Part shown: positions 24,184 to 32,312 of the stretch, in pieces
Position numbering within the stretch: position 1 is the stretch's first letter
Layout: every line of letters begins with the position of its first letter
Notes under the pieces: model-generated
The model's input: the letters and a program-made list of their open reading frames with translations, nothing else
Told to the model about the DNA's origin: nothing
Databases searched by the model: none
Origin: a virus
IMG/VR virus record: IMGVR_UViG_3300027842_000093
Span: 1-64,000 of that record
Length of the DNA stretch: 64,000 bases
Reading direction: 5' to 3' (one strand)
Translations under genes and position numbers: made by a program

Positions 24184-25085
24184 TGAAAATTGGATTGATT
24201 ACCGTCGGAGGTAGCGCAAAAGGCGTAGCTATTCACTTTGCCACGATAGCAGCAATGAGAAATTTGGATCTTAAACCAGATGTTATTTTAGGAGCAAGTG
24301 CCGGGTCTATTATGGCGTCCTTCATGGCGACTGGGATGAGTTCAGAATTTATGAAGTACCACATGTCCACTTTGCGAACAAAAGATTTTTTAGACCCGCT
24401 CCCTAAATTTGAATTGCTCAAAGAATTGATTTGGAATCATGGAAGTAAATTGTACGGCTTTATTAAAGGGGATAAGTTGGCTGAGTACGTAAGTAAGAGA
24501 ATCGCTCCCAAAGATGATTTTTCAAAAACGGATATTCCATTGTACGTATCAGTAACCAATTTAAAAACATACAAGCTGACACTCTTTAATACGGGTTCGA
24601 TTTCTGAAAAAGTGCAAGCCTCATGCGCCATTCCAATGATGTTTTGCCCAAAGAAAATCGACAACCAGTATTACATTGATGGAGCGATTCAAAAGGACCG
24701 TCTTCCCAGAGCGCTATTATCCGTTCAACCGGACCTCGACTACGTAATTGTCAGCAACGCTTCCTACGATGATGAGACGGATGACAACTCTTATTTGGAA
24801 GGGGCAAAGCTGCCAATGGTAGAGATTGTGCGACGCACAATGTCGATGCACGAAAAGTTTGTGTGGCCAAAAAAGATTGGGAAAACAAAGCTCATTTATT
24901 TATCGCCTGGAACTACGGTGCCCATTGATATTTTCAACATCGACCCAACCATCATGAATTCAGTGTACCAGGACTCTCTTAAATATTCCACTTTCCACCT
25001 GGAGAAGTATTTCAAAAGGATGAAGGCAAGACAGCTACGTAAAGAACAGCAGAAACCTCCAGAGCCCCCAACACTTACTGTATGA
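24183..25085 (+). CDS. patatin-like phospholipase
   Basis: 300 residues. VGGSAKG (oxyanion loop), GASAGS with nucleophile Ser39, and YYIDGA with Asp166 form the Ser-Asp dyad of patatins. It would hydrolyse membrane lipids; possible uses are host lysis, envelope remodelling or countering a lipid-based defence. There is no signal peptide, so it acts in the cytosol or at the inner membrane face. The stop of the previous gene overlaps its ATG. Confidence 0.85.
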   Translation: MKIGLITVGGSAKGVAIHFATIAAMRNLDLKPDVILGASAGSIMASFMATGMSSEFMKYHMSTLRTKDFLDPLPKFELLKELIWNHGSKLYGFIKGDKLAEYVSKRIAPKDDFSKTDIPLYVSVTNLKTYKLTLFNTGSISEKVQASCAIPMMFCPKKIDNQYYIDGAIQKDRLPRALLSVQPDLDYVIVSNASYDDETDDNSYLEGAKLPMVEIVRRTMSMHEKFVWPKKIGKTKLIYLSPGTTVPIDIFNIDPTIMNSVYQDSLKYSTFHLEKYFKRMKARQLRKEQQKPPEPPTLTV

Positions 25086-25414
25086 AAAATCTCTATTTGC
25101 CGGGAACTAATAAGAACGTCGGATATTTGGACAAAGATGTGTTGTATCTTTACGAACGTCATATGAAGTATTTTCCATTAACGATGGCCTCTTATATAGG
25201 GGTTGGAAGTGACATCGTAGCCCCAGTTATTTTCTCCAAAAGGGATAAGAAGGTTGAAGAAAACATTCAACTTAAAGGACACAGTGGATTTTTCTACAAT
25301 GTAGATACAAAGATGTGGATTTTTTCCAATTGCACTTTCAAAACCCCGGATAACTTGGACGTAATTGAAATGGCGTACCTTTACAAGAATTGGAACAAAA
25401 AGAAACATGAGTGA
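25082..25414 (+). CDS. protein with DNL-type C-terminus
   Basis: 110 residues; beta-rich body without zinc residues. The end, PDNLDVIEMAYLYKNW, follows the first half of the tail only. Not recognised. Confidence 0.62.
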   Translation: MKNLYLPGTNKNVGYLDKDVLYLYERHMKYFPLTMASYIGVGSDIVAPVIFSKRDKKVEENIQLKGHSGFFYNVDTKMWIFSNCTFKTPDNLDVIEMAYLYKNWNKKKHE

Positions 25415-25634
25415 TTCAGAAGGCGCAGAAGTATTAAGACAGTGGATTAAAGAGGTTGAAGAAAAATGTCGAGAGTGCAATCACATGAAAATGAGTCATT
25501 CGTATTTAGGTAAAAAATGCAACGAATTATTAAGAACAGAGTCGCCATTTCTCTGCAATTGTCAAGAGTTCGTTCCATCAGACAATCTGGATTACGTTGA
25601 ATGGTTGGCAAAGAAAAAAGGGTTGGTCCAATGA
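25407..25634 (+). CDS. zinc-head/DNL-tail protein
   Basis: 75 residues. A helical lead (VLRQWIKEVEEK) comes before CRECNHMKMSH...C...CNCQEF; the end is SDNLDYVEWLAKKKGLVQ. A longer in-frame start would overlap the gene before by 50 bases; ATG 25407 is preferred. Confidence 0.74.
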   Translation: MSDSEGAEVLRQWIKEVEEKCRECNHMKMSHSYLGKKCNELLRTESPFLCNCQEFVPSDNLDYVEWLAKKKGLVQ

Positions 25635-25801
25635 TTGAGCCGACAATCGTGAACGTCATTTGCCCGAAATGCGAGAAAACGTGGTTGAATAAAGATTCGG
25701 AAAGTGGGGAATATTTCTGCTGCCATTGTGGGTATGCGATTACGGAAGAAGAGGCGAAGGCGGAAGCTTGGAGAAGCAAGTCGCCGTATTACGGGGAATA
25801 G
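25631..25801 (+). CDS. small zinc-ribbon protein
   Basis: 56 residues. CPKC...CCHCG is a classical ribbon; a helical end follows. It overlaps the previous stop as ATGA and lacks the tail. Function unknown. Confidence 0.62.
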   Translation: MIEPTIVNVICPKCEKTWLNKDSESGEYFCCHCGYAITEEEAKAEAWRSKSPYYGE

Positions 25802-26053
25802 ATGGTTGACGAAAACAATTTGAAGAAGGAAATGTCTCAGTGGATTCAAGAGAAACTTGAAAAGAACAAATTCCCTTGTGCCAAGTGTAAACATTTTGAG
25901 TCCTCGCACATTAAAGGGTTGTGCATTGGGTGCCACGATATTGAAAATGATTGGCATGGAGAAAATAGGGTGAGTTGTTACCACGTATACGAACAAATTG
26001 ACAACCTGAGTTTGATAGAATGGGTGGCAGAACAGAAAGAGGAGAAAAAGTAA
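25802..26053 (+). CDS. zinc-head/DNL-tail protein
   Basis: 83 residues. A helical lead (MSQWIQEKLEK) precedes CAKCKHFESSH...C..C...CYH; the end is IDNLSLIEWVAEQKEEKK. Its layout follows the gene at 25407, suggesting local duplication. Confidence 0.72.
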   Translation: MVDENNLKKEMSQWIQEKLEKNKFPCAKCKHFESSHIKGLCIGCHDIENDWHGENRVSCYHVYEQIDNLSLIEWVAEQKEEKK

Positions 26054-26371
26054 GTGGGACTGTTTGATTCACTTTATTATTTTTGTCCGTTGTGCGGTGC
26101 GGAAAATGAAACACAAAGTAAATCCGGGCCGTGCTTGTTGGATACTTTTAAATTTAAAGACGACCTTCCTCTTTGGTTGATGGAGGACTTGAATGGTTCT
26201 GAGGAGACATGCGCCAAATGTAAGAAGAAGCTGAAGCTGATTTTTGATTTGAAAGTGACGATTAAAAAGAAAGCAATTGAGCCGATTGATAATTTGGATT
26301 TCGTTGAGTTTACGTATCGAAAGCGATTAAAGGCAAAGCATAAAAGTAGAAGAAAAAATAAAGGGTTGTAA
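26054..26371 (+). CDS. zinc-ribbon protein with DNL-type C-terminus
   Basis: 105 residues with a GTG start right after the previous stop. CPLCG near the start and CAKC in the middle make a ribbon unlike the family head. IDNLDFVEFTYRKRLK is followed by a Lys/Arg-rich end. Confidence 0.64.
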   Translation: MGLFDSLYYFCPLCGAENETQSKSGPCLLDTFKFKDDLPLWLMEDLNGSEETCAKCKKKLKLIFDLKVTIKKKAIEPIDNLDFVEFTYRKRLKAKHKSRRKNKGL

Positions 26372-26394
26372 AATTAAGCTGGGTGTGGTATAAT
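26366..26394 (+). promoter_or_regulatory. sigma-70 promoter, TATAAT class
   Basis: TTGTAA (26366-26371), 17-bp spacer, TGG then TATAAT (26389-26394). It drives the genes at 26416 and 26636. Confidence 0.75.
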
Positions 26395-26415
26395 TGTAAA
26401 GAGGAGAGAAAAACA

Positions 26416-26586
26416 ATGGATGAAAAAGAATTACGACAATATTTTAACGATTTGTACGGTATCTTTTTGGGGTCAGCCCAGAAGAATGGACACGCATTGA
26501 ATCCTGATGCGATTTTGAAAGATACGGAAACACACTGGAAAGCGTTGGTAAAGCATTTGAAGGAAATTAAGGCAGAAGAAATTTAG
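26416..26586 (+). CDS. small hypothetical protein
   Basis: 56 residues behind GAGGAGAG; helical (ELRQYFNDLYGIFLGSAQK). Not recognised. Confidence 0.6.
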   Translation: MDEKELRQYFNDLYGIFLGSAQKNGHALNPDAILKDTETHWKALVKHLKEIKAEEI

Positions 26587-26635
26587 AAGTACGGTGTACA
26601 CCAACAAAACTAAAAAACAAAGGAGAAATACTAAG

Positions 26636-26893
26636 ATGGCAAGACGCACTCTGAGCAATGAAGTAAAGCAGGGAATTCTAGATGGATTGAAGAACGGCCT
26701 TCGTCCGGCAGATTTAGCCGTGACGTTTGGCGTTAGTATCCCCACGGTCTACAATTTTAAGAACCGTGCTGCCGCTGCCGAAGCTAACACAAACGTTGCA
26801 CTGTCAGGGTTTGCTACTCCTGCGGAAGTGGGAACAGTTACGGTTCCTGTTGCAACTCGTACCGCTCGTAAGAGCACAAAAGCTTCTCGCTAA
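26636..26893 (+). CDS. helix-turn-helix DNA-binding protein
   Basis: 85 residues behind AAAGGAGAA. EVKQGILDGLKNGLRPADLAVTFGVSIPTVYNFK is a resolvase-type HTH; the rest is Ala/Thr/Val-rich and ends in basic residues. It is probably a small regulator. A strong hairpin follows its stop and could control downstream genes. Confidence 0.72.
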   Translation: MARRTLSNEVKQGILDGLKNGLRPADLAVTFGVSIPTVYNFKNRAAAAEANTNVALSGFATPAEVGTVTVPVATRTARKSTKASR

Positions 26894-26905
26894 GAAGCAA
26901 CAAAA

Positions 26906-26933
26906 GTGGGGTCGCTCGTGGCAAGGACCCCAC
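26906..26933 (+). promoter_or_regulatory. 8-bp intergenic RNA hairpin
   Basis: GTGGGGTC (26906-26913) pairs perfectly with GACCCCAC (26926-26933) around a 12-nt loop. No T tract follows, so it is more likely a stability, processing or regulator-binding element than a terminator. Confidence 0.5.
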
Positions 26934-26959
26934 CAAAGATTTGGAAAGGATAAGAGAAA

Positions 26960-27112
26960 ATGACGAGTCATCTAATCTACGTTTGTGAGAACTGCGATCA
27001 ACACTACTGCGGTAATTGTACAGATGCCGATGAATACAACAAGTTCTGTTCCAATAGATGTCAGCAAGAGTTTGAAAGCGAACACGAGCTTTTAAATAAC
27101 GAGGGTTGCTAA
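26960..27112 (+). CDS. small Cys-rich zinc protein
   Basis: 50 residues. CENC...CGNC...CSNRC is a three-pair Cys pattern able to hold one or two zincs. Its stop overlaps the next ATG. Function unknown. Confidence 0.6.
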   Translation: MTSHLIYVCENCDQHYCGNCTDADEYNKFCSNRCQQEFESEHELLNNEGC

Positions 27113-27300
27113 TGGACCTGCATTACTCGATTAAGGATTTGGAGGATATTGAAATTAGAGTGCTGCGTTCTATTGGAGCATTGCAAACTAATGGAACAAT
27201 CCTGGGTGAAGAACATTCCCTCACAGTAATTAAAAAGCTCATTGAAGAAAATCGCGCTTTAAGAGATGAATTGATTCTGAGATATGGAGGGGCTAAATAG
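27112..27300 (+). CDS. small helical hypothetical protein
   Basis: 62 residues, helical (LEDIEIRVLRSIGALQ and KKLIEENRALRDEL). GGAGGGG near its end serves the next gene. Not recognised. Confidence 0.58.
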   Translation: MDLHYSIKDLEDIEIRVLRSIGALQTNGTILGEEHSLTVIKKLIEENRALRDELILRYGGAK

Positions 27301-27301
27301 C

Positions 27302-27481
27302 GTGGATATTTTGAGAATCGTATGTGCTTTGATACTTACTCCCTTTGTCCTGATAAGTGTGTTACTTATGGGAACCATTTTCCTTGGATTTGTGGAAGAA
27401 TATGGAGATGACATTTTGGGCTGGGGTTTTATTCTGGGATGGCTGGCTTTAACATTCGCTGTTATTTATAAAATACTTTAA
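27302..27481 (+). CDS. two-segment membrane peptide
   Basis: 59 residues with a GTG start behind GGAGGGG. Hydrophobic stretches VCALILTPFVLISVLLMGTI and GFILGWLALTFAVIY flank an acidic loop. Function unknown. Confidence 0.6.
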   Translation: MDILRIVCALILTPFVLISVLLMGTIFLGFVEEYGDDILGWGFILGWLALTFAVIYKIL

Positions 27482-27846
27482 TGAACGTTAAATTCTTCGA
27501 TCTTGCCAAGAAGATTGCAAAGCTTTCGGATCACCCAAAATTTAAATTAGGTTGCGTAATCGTTAAAAAACGAAAAATATTGGGGAAAGGGTGTAATATG
27601 ATAAAAACTTCACCCCACTCCAATCACCCATTTAATATGATTCACGCAGAACTGTCGGCCATTTTAAATGCCGATAAACAAAGCGAAATTCGGAATGCGG
27701 ATTTTTATATTTACAGAGAAACAAAGACAGGAAAATTGGCACAAAGTTTTCCATGTTCGTATTGTTTAACTCTTTTAGAAAATTGCGGTATTAAAAATTT
27801 GTATCATACAGGAGACGGGTGTTATGTATATAGCAAACTTGTATAG
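27481..27846 (+). CDS. dCMP/cytidine deaminase-like zinc enzyme
   Basis: 121 residues. IHAELSA supplies the zinc His and catalytic Glu; PCSYC supplies the two zinc Cys. The fold order matches deoxycytidylate deaminases, which make dUMP for thymidylate synthesis. The N-terminal KLGCVIVKKRKILGKG also fits. It pairs logically with the ThyX-like gene at 50746. The last 23 bases overlap the following HNH gene. Confidence 0.8.
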   Translation: MNVKFFDLAKKIAKLSDHPKFKLGCVIVKKRKILGKGCNMIKTSPHSNHPFNMIHAELSAILNADKQSEIRNADFYIYRETKTGKLAQSFPCSYCLTLLENCGIKNLYHTGDGCYVYSKLV

Positions 27847-28459
27847 TCCCAGACCAACAAAACTTATCCGTACTAAAGTGCGTGAAAATGAAAATGGAAT
27901 TTTAGTAAATTCAAGAAATAAAAGAATAACCGATATTCGAGGTAAAACATTTAACAGGCTAACCGCAATTTCTTGGTTTGGAACTTCGGAAGATGCTCAA
28001 CGTGCATATTGGGTTTTTAAATGTATGTGTGGAACTGTAAAAGTTTTAAATAGCCTTTTAGTAAAACGAGGAACAACTAAAAGTTGTGGATGTTTAAAGA
28101 AAGAACAAATAAAAGAATCTGCTTTTAAGTTATTGATGAGAATGTATACCCAACATGCAGATAAAAGGCAACTTGAATTTACTTTAGCGTTTGAGGATTT
28201 TAAGAATATAATTTTACAAAAGTGTTATTATTGTGGAACCCCTCCGTCTACCCGCAGAACAAATAAAGCAAAATTAACAAAAAAGTTTGTAGTATTTTAT
28301 TCAGGCATTGATAGAGTGGATAGTGACAAGGGATACGTTAAAGGAAATGTGGTTCCATGCTGTATTGTTTGCAATCGTGGTAAAGGAGATTTGCCCGAAA
28401 AGCAATGGCTAAAGCATTTAGATAATTTAATAGAATTTAGGATGAAATCTCATGCGTGA
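27824..28459 (+). CDS. HNH homing-type endonuclease
   Basis: 211 residues. The N-terminal module, GKTFNRLTAISWFG...CMCGTVKV...SCGCL, is shared with the HNH gene at 57893. The nuclease core is CYYCG...GIDRVDSDKGYVKGN...CCIVCNRGKGD. It overlaps the deaminase gene at its start and the macro-domain gene at its end, so it inserted between genes without breaking them. Confidence 0.85.
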   Translation: MYIANLYSPRPTKLIRTKVRENENGILVNSRNKRITDIRGKTFNRLTAISWFGTSEDAQRAYWVFKCMCGTVKVLNSLLVKRGTTKSCGCLKKEQIKESAFKLLMRMYTQHADKRQLEFTLAFEDFKNIILQKCYYCGTPPSTRRTNKAKLTKKFVVFYSGIDRVDSDKGYVKGNVVPCCIVCNRGKGDLPEKQWLKHLDNLIEFRMKSHA

Positions 28460-28901
28460 AGTGAAGGGCAACCTCTTCGACCAAAATGTTGATGTCGTTT
28501 GTATTACGACGAATGGCAGCGTAAAAGCTGACGGCAGAGCCGTTATGGGCCGAGGGTGTGCAAAAGAAGCTGCTGAATTGTTCCCAGAGCTTCCTTTGCT
28601 TTTGGGAACCTGGATTCAATCGGTTGGGAATCACCTCCATTATCTGAAGTACTACGAAGATCGCGGATACACCGTAGCCAGTTTTCCAGTGAAACATGCT
28701 TGGAGTGAAAAGGCCGACCTTAAATTGATCGAACAATCTTGCAAGGATTTGGCTGAATCAACTGTTGAAGGTTTGAAGGTTGCTCTTCCCAGGCCGGGAT
28801 GCGGCAACGGTGGGAGAGACTGGGCGACAGAAGTAAAACCGATACTTGAGCGTTATTTGGATGACCGTTTCATTGTGGTAAGTTTCGAAAATGAATTGTA
28901 A
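28452..28901 (+). CDS. macro-domain protein (ADP-ribose binding)
   Basis: 149 residues. EVKGNLFDQNVDVVCITTNG, AVMGRGCAKEA and LPRPGCGNGGRDW are macro-domain motifs of the ADP-ribose-1''-phosphate phosphatase branch. Such proteins process ADP-ribose derivatives, including by-products of RNA repair, or remove ADP-ribose marks. In this RNA-repair-rich phage either use is plausible. Confidence 0.83.
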   Translation: MREVKGNLFDQNVDVVCITTNGSVKADGRAVMGRGCAKEAAELFPELPLLLGTWIQSVGNHLHYLKYYEDRGYTVASFPVKHAWSEKADLKLIEQSCKDLAESTVEGLKVALPRPGCGNGGRDWATEVKPILERYLDDRFIVVSFENEL

Positions 28902-29031
28902 ACACCCACATACAAAGTTGGAAACCCTTGAACTTGAGAAACCGAGTGGAGAAGGCTGGTATCAAGTATTGAGCGAGAGTTGTTTGATTTGTGGGGAAAA
29001 ATTAAACGTGGAGGGAAAGTATGGAAACTAA
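28891..29031 (+). CDS. small zinc-ribbon peptide
   Basis: 46 residues. NCKHPH at the start and CLIC later suggest a C/H zinc site. It overlaps both neighbours by 11 bases. Function unknown. Confidence 0.55.
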   Translation: MNCKHPHTKLETLELEKPSGEGWYQVLSESCLICGEKLNVEGKYGN

Positions 29032-29170
29032 GGCGAAGAAAGAAAAGAAGTTAAAGAAACTCGAATTGAAGGCTAAAAAACTTCTTGAACCCCATTTGCA
29101 TAATTTGATAGAGATACTTAAAGAAAAAGAAGAATTGCTTAAAGATAAAGAAAGGTACCCACTTGGATGA
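29021..29170 (+). CDS. small Lys-rich coiled-coil protein
   Basis: 49 residues of charged helix (KKEKKLKKLELKAKKLLEP and EILKEKEELLKDKE) behind GGAGGGAAAG. Function unknown. Confidence 0.55.
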   Translation: METKAKKEKKLKKLELKAKKLLEPHLHNLIEILKEKEELLKDKERYPLG

Positions 29171-29457
29171 AAAAGCTAATTTGTTTGGTCCTACTTTTAA
29201 CTGGTTGTGCCACTTTCAATTTTCGAATCGTTGGATGGTACAATGAAGATACTGAAGTGTTGACAAGCAATGGAACCTTTGTTCGTATCATTGGCAACCC
29301 CCGTATTACGTGTTTCACAAAGGCTGGCACTAAACTGGCCGATGGGATTTTTGTCACGGTTCACGACAACGATTTGATCGTAGATGAATGGGGAAAAGAC
29401 TACGTGCATGTAAAAAACGATGGAAATAATTATTGTAAACTTTGGGAGCAGAAATAA
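29167..29457 (+). CDS. small lipoprotein
   Basis: 96 residues. MKKLICLVLLLTGC is a lipoprotein signal with lipid-carrying Cys14. The mature part is beta-rich with a Hint-like look (EVLTSNGTFVRIIG). It would sit in the host envelope; surface exclusion or lysis support is possible but unproven. Confidence 0.68.
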   Translation: MKKLICLVLLLTGCATFNFRIVGWYNEDTEVLTSNGTFVRIIGNPRITCFTKAGTKLADGIFVTVHDNDLIVDEWGKDYVHVKNDGNNYCKLWEQK

Positions 29458-29726
29458 TGTACTGCCCACGCTGCGGCATTCTGTTACATTTGGATGAACA
29501 AAGCAAAAGGATTGACAATGCTATTACCGATAATAAAGAAGCAGAACTGTTTGTTTACAAAGGATGTGGATTTAGAAGGTCGGAAGCTTGGTGGGAATCG
29601 TTGCAGCTTGACGTTAACACGGAAATAGATTGGGGTAAGGCTGAGGAAGAGAAGTTGATAAAAGAAGATGCAGACGAGTTACCAGAAGAGTTGGCTGGAT
29701 ATTGCGAAAGTCCATGGGGAGATTGA
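29457..29726 (+). CDS. zinc-ribbon hypothetical protein
   Basis: 89 residues. YCPRCG at the start and GCGFRR later resemble a one-sided zinc ribbon; the end is acidic. ATG 29457 overlaps the previous stop. Confidence 0.58.
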   Translation: MYCPRCGILLHLDEQSKRIDNAITDNKEAELFVYKGCGFRRSEAWWESLQLDVNTEIDWGKAEEEKLIKEDADELPEELAGYCESPWGD

Positions 29727-29861
29727 ATGGTTGAGATTCTATTCCCCAAAGCTAAAGGGCGTTTATACTGGGCCGGAATGAATATTGTTGGGCACGATAG
29801 ACGTTGGCATTTGAATGAGTTGGGAGAACAACTTACCGCACATTTTATGAGGTGGGCTTAA
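29727..29861 (+). CDS. small hypothetical protein
   Basis: 44 residues (MVEILFPKAKGRLYWAGMNI), starting directly after the previous stop. Not recognised. Confidence 0.5.
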   Translation: MVEILFPKAKGRLYWAGMNIVGHDRRWHLNELGEQLTAHFMRWA

Positions 29862-30071
29862 GTGAGAGAACGACCTTTATTTGTAACTTGCCCAAATTGT
29901 TCTGGCCACAAAGGGGTGGCCGGGAAAAGTGCTGGACCTTGGATTGGAGCACCAGCTACTTTGCTTTGCCCCAGGTGTGATGGTATGGGTGAAATTCCTT
30001 TAAACTCATTGACCGAAGAAGAGAAGAATCCCAAACCTCCTGTACGATTTGAAAGGGATGATAACCCTTGA
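29862..30071 (+). CDS. DnaJ-type zinc-motif protein
   Basis: 69 residues with a GTG start. CPNCSGHKGVAG and CPRCDGMGEI are a pair of CxxCxGxG-like repeats as in the DnaJ cysteine-rich domain. No J domain is present. Its stop overlaps the TTG start of the exonuclease gene. Confidence 0.62.
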   Translation: MRERPLFVTCPNCSGHKGVAGKSAGPWIGAPATLLCPRCDGMGEIPLNSLTEEEKNPKPPVRFERDDNP

Positions 30072-30649
30072 GCAAGAAACAAAAATACTCTGACAATTGT
30101 ATCTTGGTAGTTGACGTGGAGAGTACCTGCCAAGAGAACAAAGATGGCCAACCACAAGAAACATTTGTCAGCGAAATTATTGAAGTTGGGTATGCCGTTC
30201 TGGATTATAAAACGAATGAAATTAAAGAGGATGGGTCCATTATTGTAAAACCCATTCAGTCAGTTGTAACCCCATATTGTACAAACCTCACGTCCCTTAC
30301 GCAGGAGATTGTTGACCGTGGAATCTCGTTCCAGGAAGCATGTGAAACACTGCAACGCGATTTAATATCCGGGGGCCGTTTGTGGGGGTCCTTTGGAAAC
30401 TACGATGTTGAAATGTTCAGAAAAGAATGCGAACGCAAAAACGTCAAGTACCCCTTTACTCCACAACACGCCAACATTAAATCGTTTTGTACTTTGATGA
30501 ACGGTGAGGTTAACGGTTTAGGCCGTGCTCTTTCCAAGATAGGGCTTAATTTTGAAGGTCGCCACCACAGTGGGAAAGATGATGCTAGAAACGCCGCTAG
30601 AATACTCCAATACTACAAAGCTAAACTTGGAGCAACAGTCCTTATTTAG
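30068..30649 (+). CDS. DEDDh 3'-5' exonuclease (ERI1-like)
   Basis: 193 residues with a TTG start overlapping the previous stop. VVDVEST (D, E), GSFGNYDVEMF (D) and HHSGKDDARNAARI (H, D) are the DEDDh residues in order, with LTSLTQEIVDRG between. ERI1-like members trim RNA 3' ends; DNA proofreading is an alternative. It fits the RNA-repair genes of the window. Confidence 0.82.
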   Translation: MSKKQKYSDNCILVVDVESTCQENKDGQPQETFVSEIIEVGYAVLDYKTNEIKEDGSIIVKPIQSVVTPYCTNLTSLTQEIVDRGISFQEACETLQRDLISGGRLWGSFGNYDVEMFRKECERKNVKYPFTPQHANIKSFCTLMNGEVNGLGRALSKIGLNFEGRHHSGKDDARNAARILQYYKAKLGATVLI

Positions 30650-30674
30650 CTGATTTTTAGCATCAAAATAACTA

Positions 30675-30703
30675 TTGACAAACTCCCAAAAACCTGTTAT
30701 ACT
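30675..30703 (+). promoter_or_regulatory. extended -10 sigma-70 promoter
   Basis: TTGACA (30675-30680), 17-bp spacer, TGT then TATACT (30698-30703); GGGAGGT follows at 30712. Confidence 0.87.
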
Positions 30704-30725
30704 TAAACATAGGGAGGTAACAAAA

Positions 30726-31310
30726 ATGCATAATACCAAAGTCGTATTATTGGCAGTTATCATTTCCTCAATCTTGACTTTTGGGATTGAAAAAATCATC
30801 AGCCTCTCTTACATAGCGAAAGAGTATTCTGCTACTCTTAAAGACCTTCGCTATTACAAAGAAGCGACGCTCCTTACGGACTGCCTTTACCGGGAGGGGA
30901 CACCAGTAAGCGCGAAAACTATTAAAGAAACGTTGGAAACTATTGACAAAACGTTGCCGAAGTATTTCCCCAACGGTCCTTACACTCGTGAAGATTTTGT
31001 AGCTATTGCGTGGCTTGAGTCAGGGTTCAATCAATTTGAAACGGGAACCCATGGAGAGAAGGGCATCTTCCAAATCATGCCGGATGAGTTTGAAGAGAAC
31101 AACATAAAGTTGAATAAGTACGACATCAGCACAAATGCTGAGCTTTGTATGACAGTATTGAAAGCAAAGTGGCAGAGGTACCCGGATTATAAAAGAGCGA
31201 TTATTGCGTACAATGGAGTCGTAAGGAATAAGAGAGGCAAGTGGTCTGAGAAGTATTGGAAGAGCTTTGAAAAGCGCAGGTCAGTTGTTGGAACGTTGTT
31301 TAACTCGTGA
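30726..31310 (+). CDS. membrane-anchored lytic transglycosylase (SLT domain)
   Basis: 194 residues. An N-terminal membrane anchor (VVLLAVIISSILTFG) is followed by a linker and an SLT domain: WLESGFN with catalytic Glu, HGEKGIFQIMPDEF and IIAYNGV. It would cut peptidoglycan from the periplasmic side, for lysis or entry. ATG 30726 is eight bases after GGGAGGT; the frame further upstream overlaps the promoter. It begins a transcription unit. Confidence 0.82.
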   Translation: MHNTKVVLLAVIISSILTFGIEKIISLSYIAKEYSATLKDLRYYKEATLLTDCLYREGTPVSAKTIKETLETIDKTLPKYFPNGPYTREDFVAIAWLESGFNQFETGTHGEKGIFQIMPDEFEENNIKLNKYDISTNAELCMTVLKAKWQRYPDYKRAIIAYNGVVRNKRGKWSEKYWKSFEKRRSVVGTLFNS

Positions 31311-31558
31311 TGCAATACCCAAAGTGCAAACATTGTAAGCACAGCAAAACGAAGCACGTTAATTTCTATAATGGTATGAAACTCTCTCTTACTTTATGTT
31401 TGGACTGCTATAATTATTTTAATAATGGGCCGACGTATGAGTGGGAATACGAAGATGGTCCAGAAGTAAATTCTGAAACGTTCAATTACTACCACAACTA
31501 TCATCCAGACAACCTTACGTACATTGAGAAGCTGGCAGAGCGTAGAGGGTTAGTGTGA
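31310..31558 (+). CDS. zinc-head/DNL-tail protein
   Basis: 82 residues (GTG 31307 is also possible). The head is CKHCKHSKTKH...CLDC; an acidic insertion of about 30 residues follows; the end is PDNLTYIEKLAERRGLV. Confidence 0.73.
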   Translation: MQYPKCKHCKHSKTKHVNFYNGMKLSLTLCLDCYNYFNNGPTYEWEYEDGPEVNSETFNYYHNYHPDNLTYIEKLAERRGLV

Positions 31559-31764
31559 ACGACATTATTTGCAGGTGTGGGCATGAAAGAGAAAACCATC
31601 CGGGGGAACACCCCACAATTAAGTTTCAAGTTTGCAACGACTGTTTTATGAGGAATTTAAGGGCAAATCAGGGATTGAACGGCATTAAAAATTCTTGTCC
31701 CAAATATATCCCGGACAATTTGACGCACATTGAGATGTTGGCAGCGCAAAGAGGATTGGTATGA
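31555..31764 (+). CDS. zinc-head/DNL-tail protein
   Basis: 69 residues, GTG start on the previous stop. The head is CRCGHERENH...CNDC...CPKY; the end is PDNLTHIEMLAAQRGLV. Its last codons read GGATTGGTATGA, overlapping the next ATG. Confidence 0.76.
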   Translation: MNDIICRCGHERENHPGEHPTIKFQVCNDCFMRNLRANQGLNGIKNSCPKYIPDNLTHIEMLAAQRGLV

Positions 31765-32312
31765 GTACATTTTGGCTTTCTGTTTTATTCTTCGCCATCG
31801 GTTTAATTGAGTTTGCCGTGGACCAGTATGAGAAGCTGGTATCGGTACGTCTTAAGATTTTCCCTACGCTTTTGTACAGCATCATAAACAACTCAATTGA
31901 CTTTCTTATGTATGTTTTTCTTTTCAGCATCTTAATTCAGTTCTGGGAAAATTGGCACCAAGGCGTTCACAACTACTACAAACTCATTCCTTTCGTTTTC
32001 TACACAATAGGAAAAATAGCTGGCACTGTGTTGGCCCTGTATATTTATTCCGAAACAAAGAAGCAGCGCGACAGAGAGAAAGCCTTTAAGTTGGCTGATA
32101 AGAAAGAGAAAAAGCCCAAAGGAAAGAAGAGAACAAAGAAGCAAAAGGCCAAAGATGACAAACACAACTCCGACGTAGCGGCTACGATGCTTGATGCGGT
32201 TGAGATTGAAGATTTAAAAAGCGAAGTTAGAGAAAGGGTTATTGAAAAAGCTACACAGCAAATCACTGAACGTGTAGATGAAGTATTCAATAGTGAGGGA
32301 GAATCAAAATGA
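31761..32312 (+). CDS. integral membrane protein with charged cytosolic tail
   Basis: 183 residues. About three membrane segments lie in the first 105 residues; the rest is Lys-rich (KKEKKPKGKKRTKKQKAKDD) and then coiled-coil-like. Function unknown. Confidence 0.65.
   Translation: MSTFWLSVLFFAIGLIEFAVDQYEKLVSVRLKIFPTLLYSIINNSIDFLMYVFLFSILIQFWENWHQGVHNYYKLIPFVFYTIGKIAGTVLALYIYSETKKQRDREKAFKLADKKEKKPKGKKRTKKQKAKDDKHNSDVAATMLDAVEIEDLKSEVRERVIEKATQQITERVDEVFNSEGESK

Noticed and set aside
30061-30096. Another AATAACCCTTGA promoter at 30061
   Set aside because: The sequence has the upstream context and TTGAGC, but no -10 box at 16-18 bp; the TTG is the start codon of the exonuclease gene.
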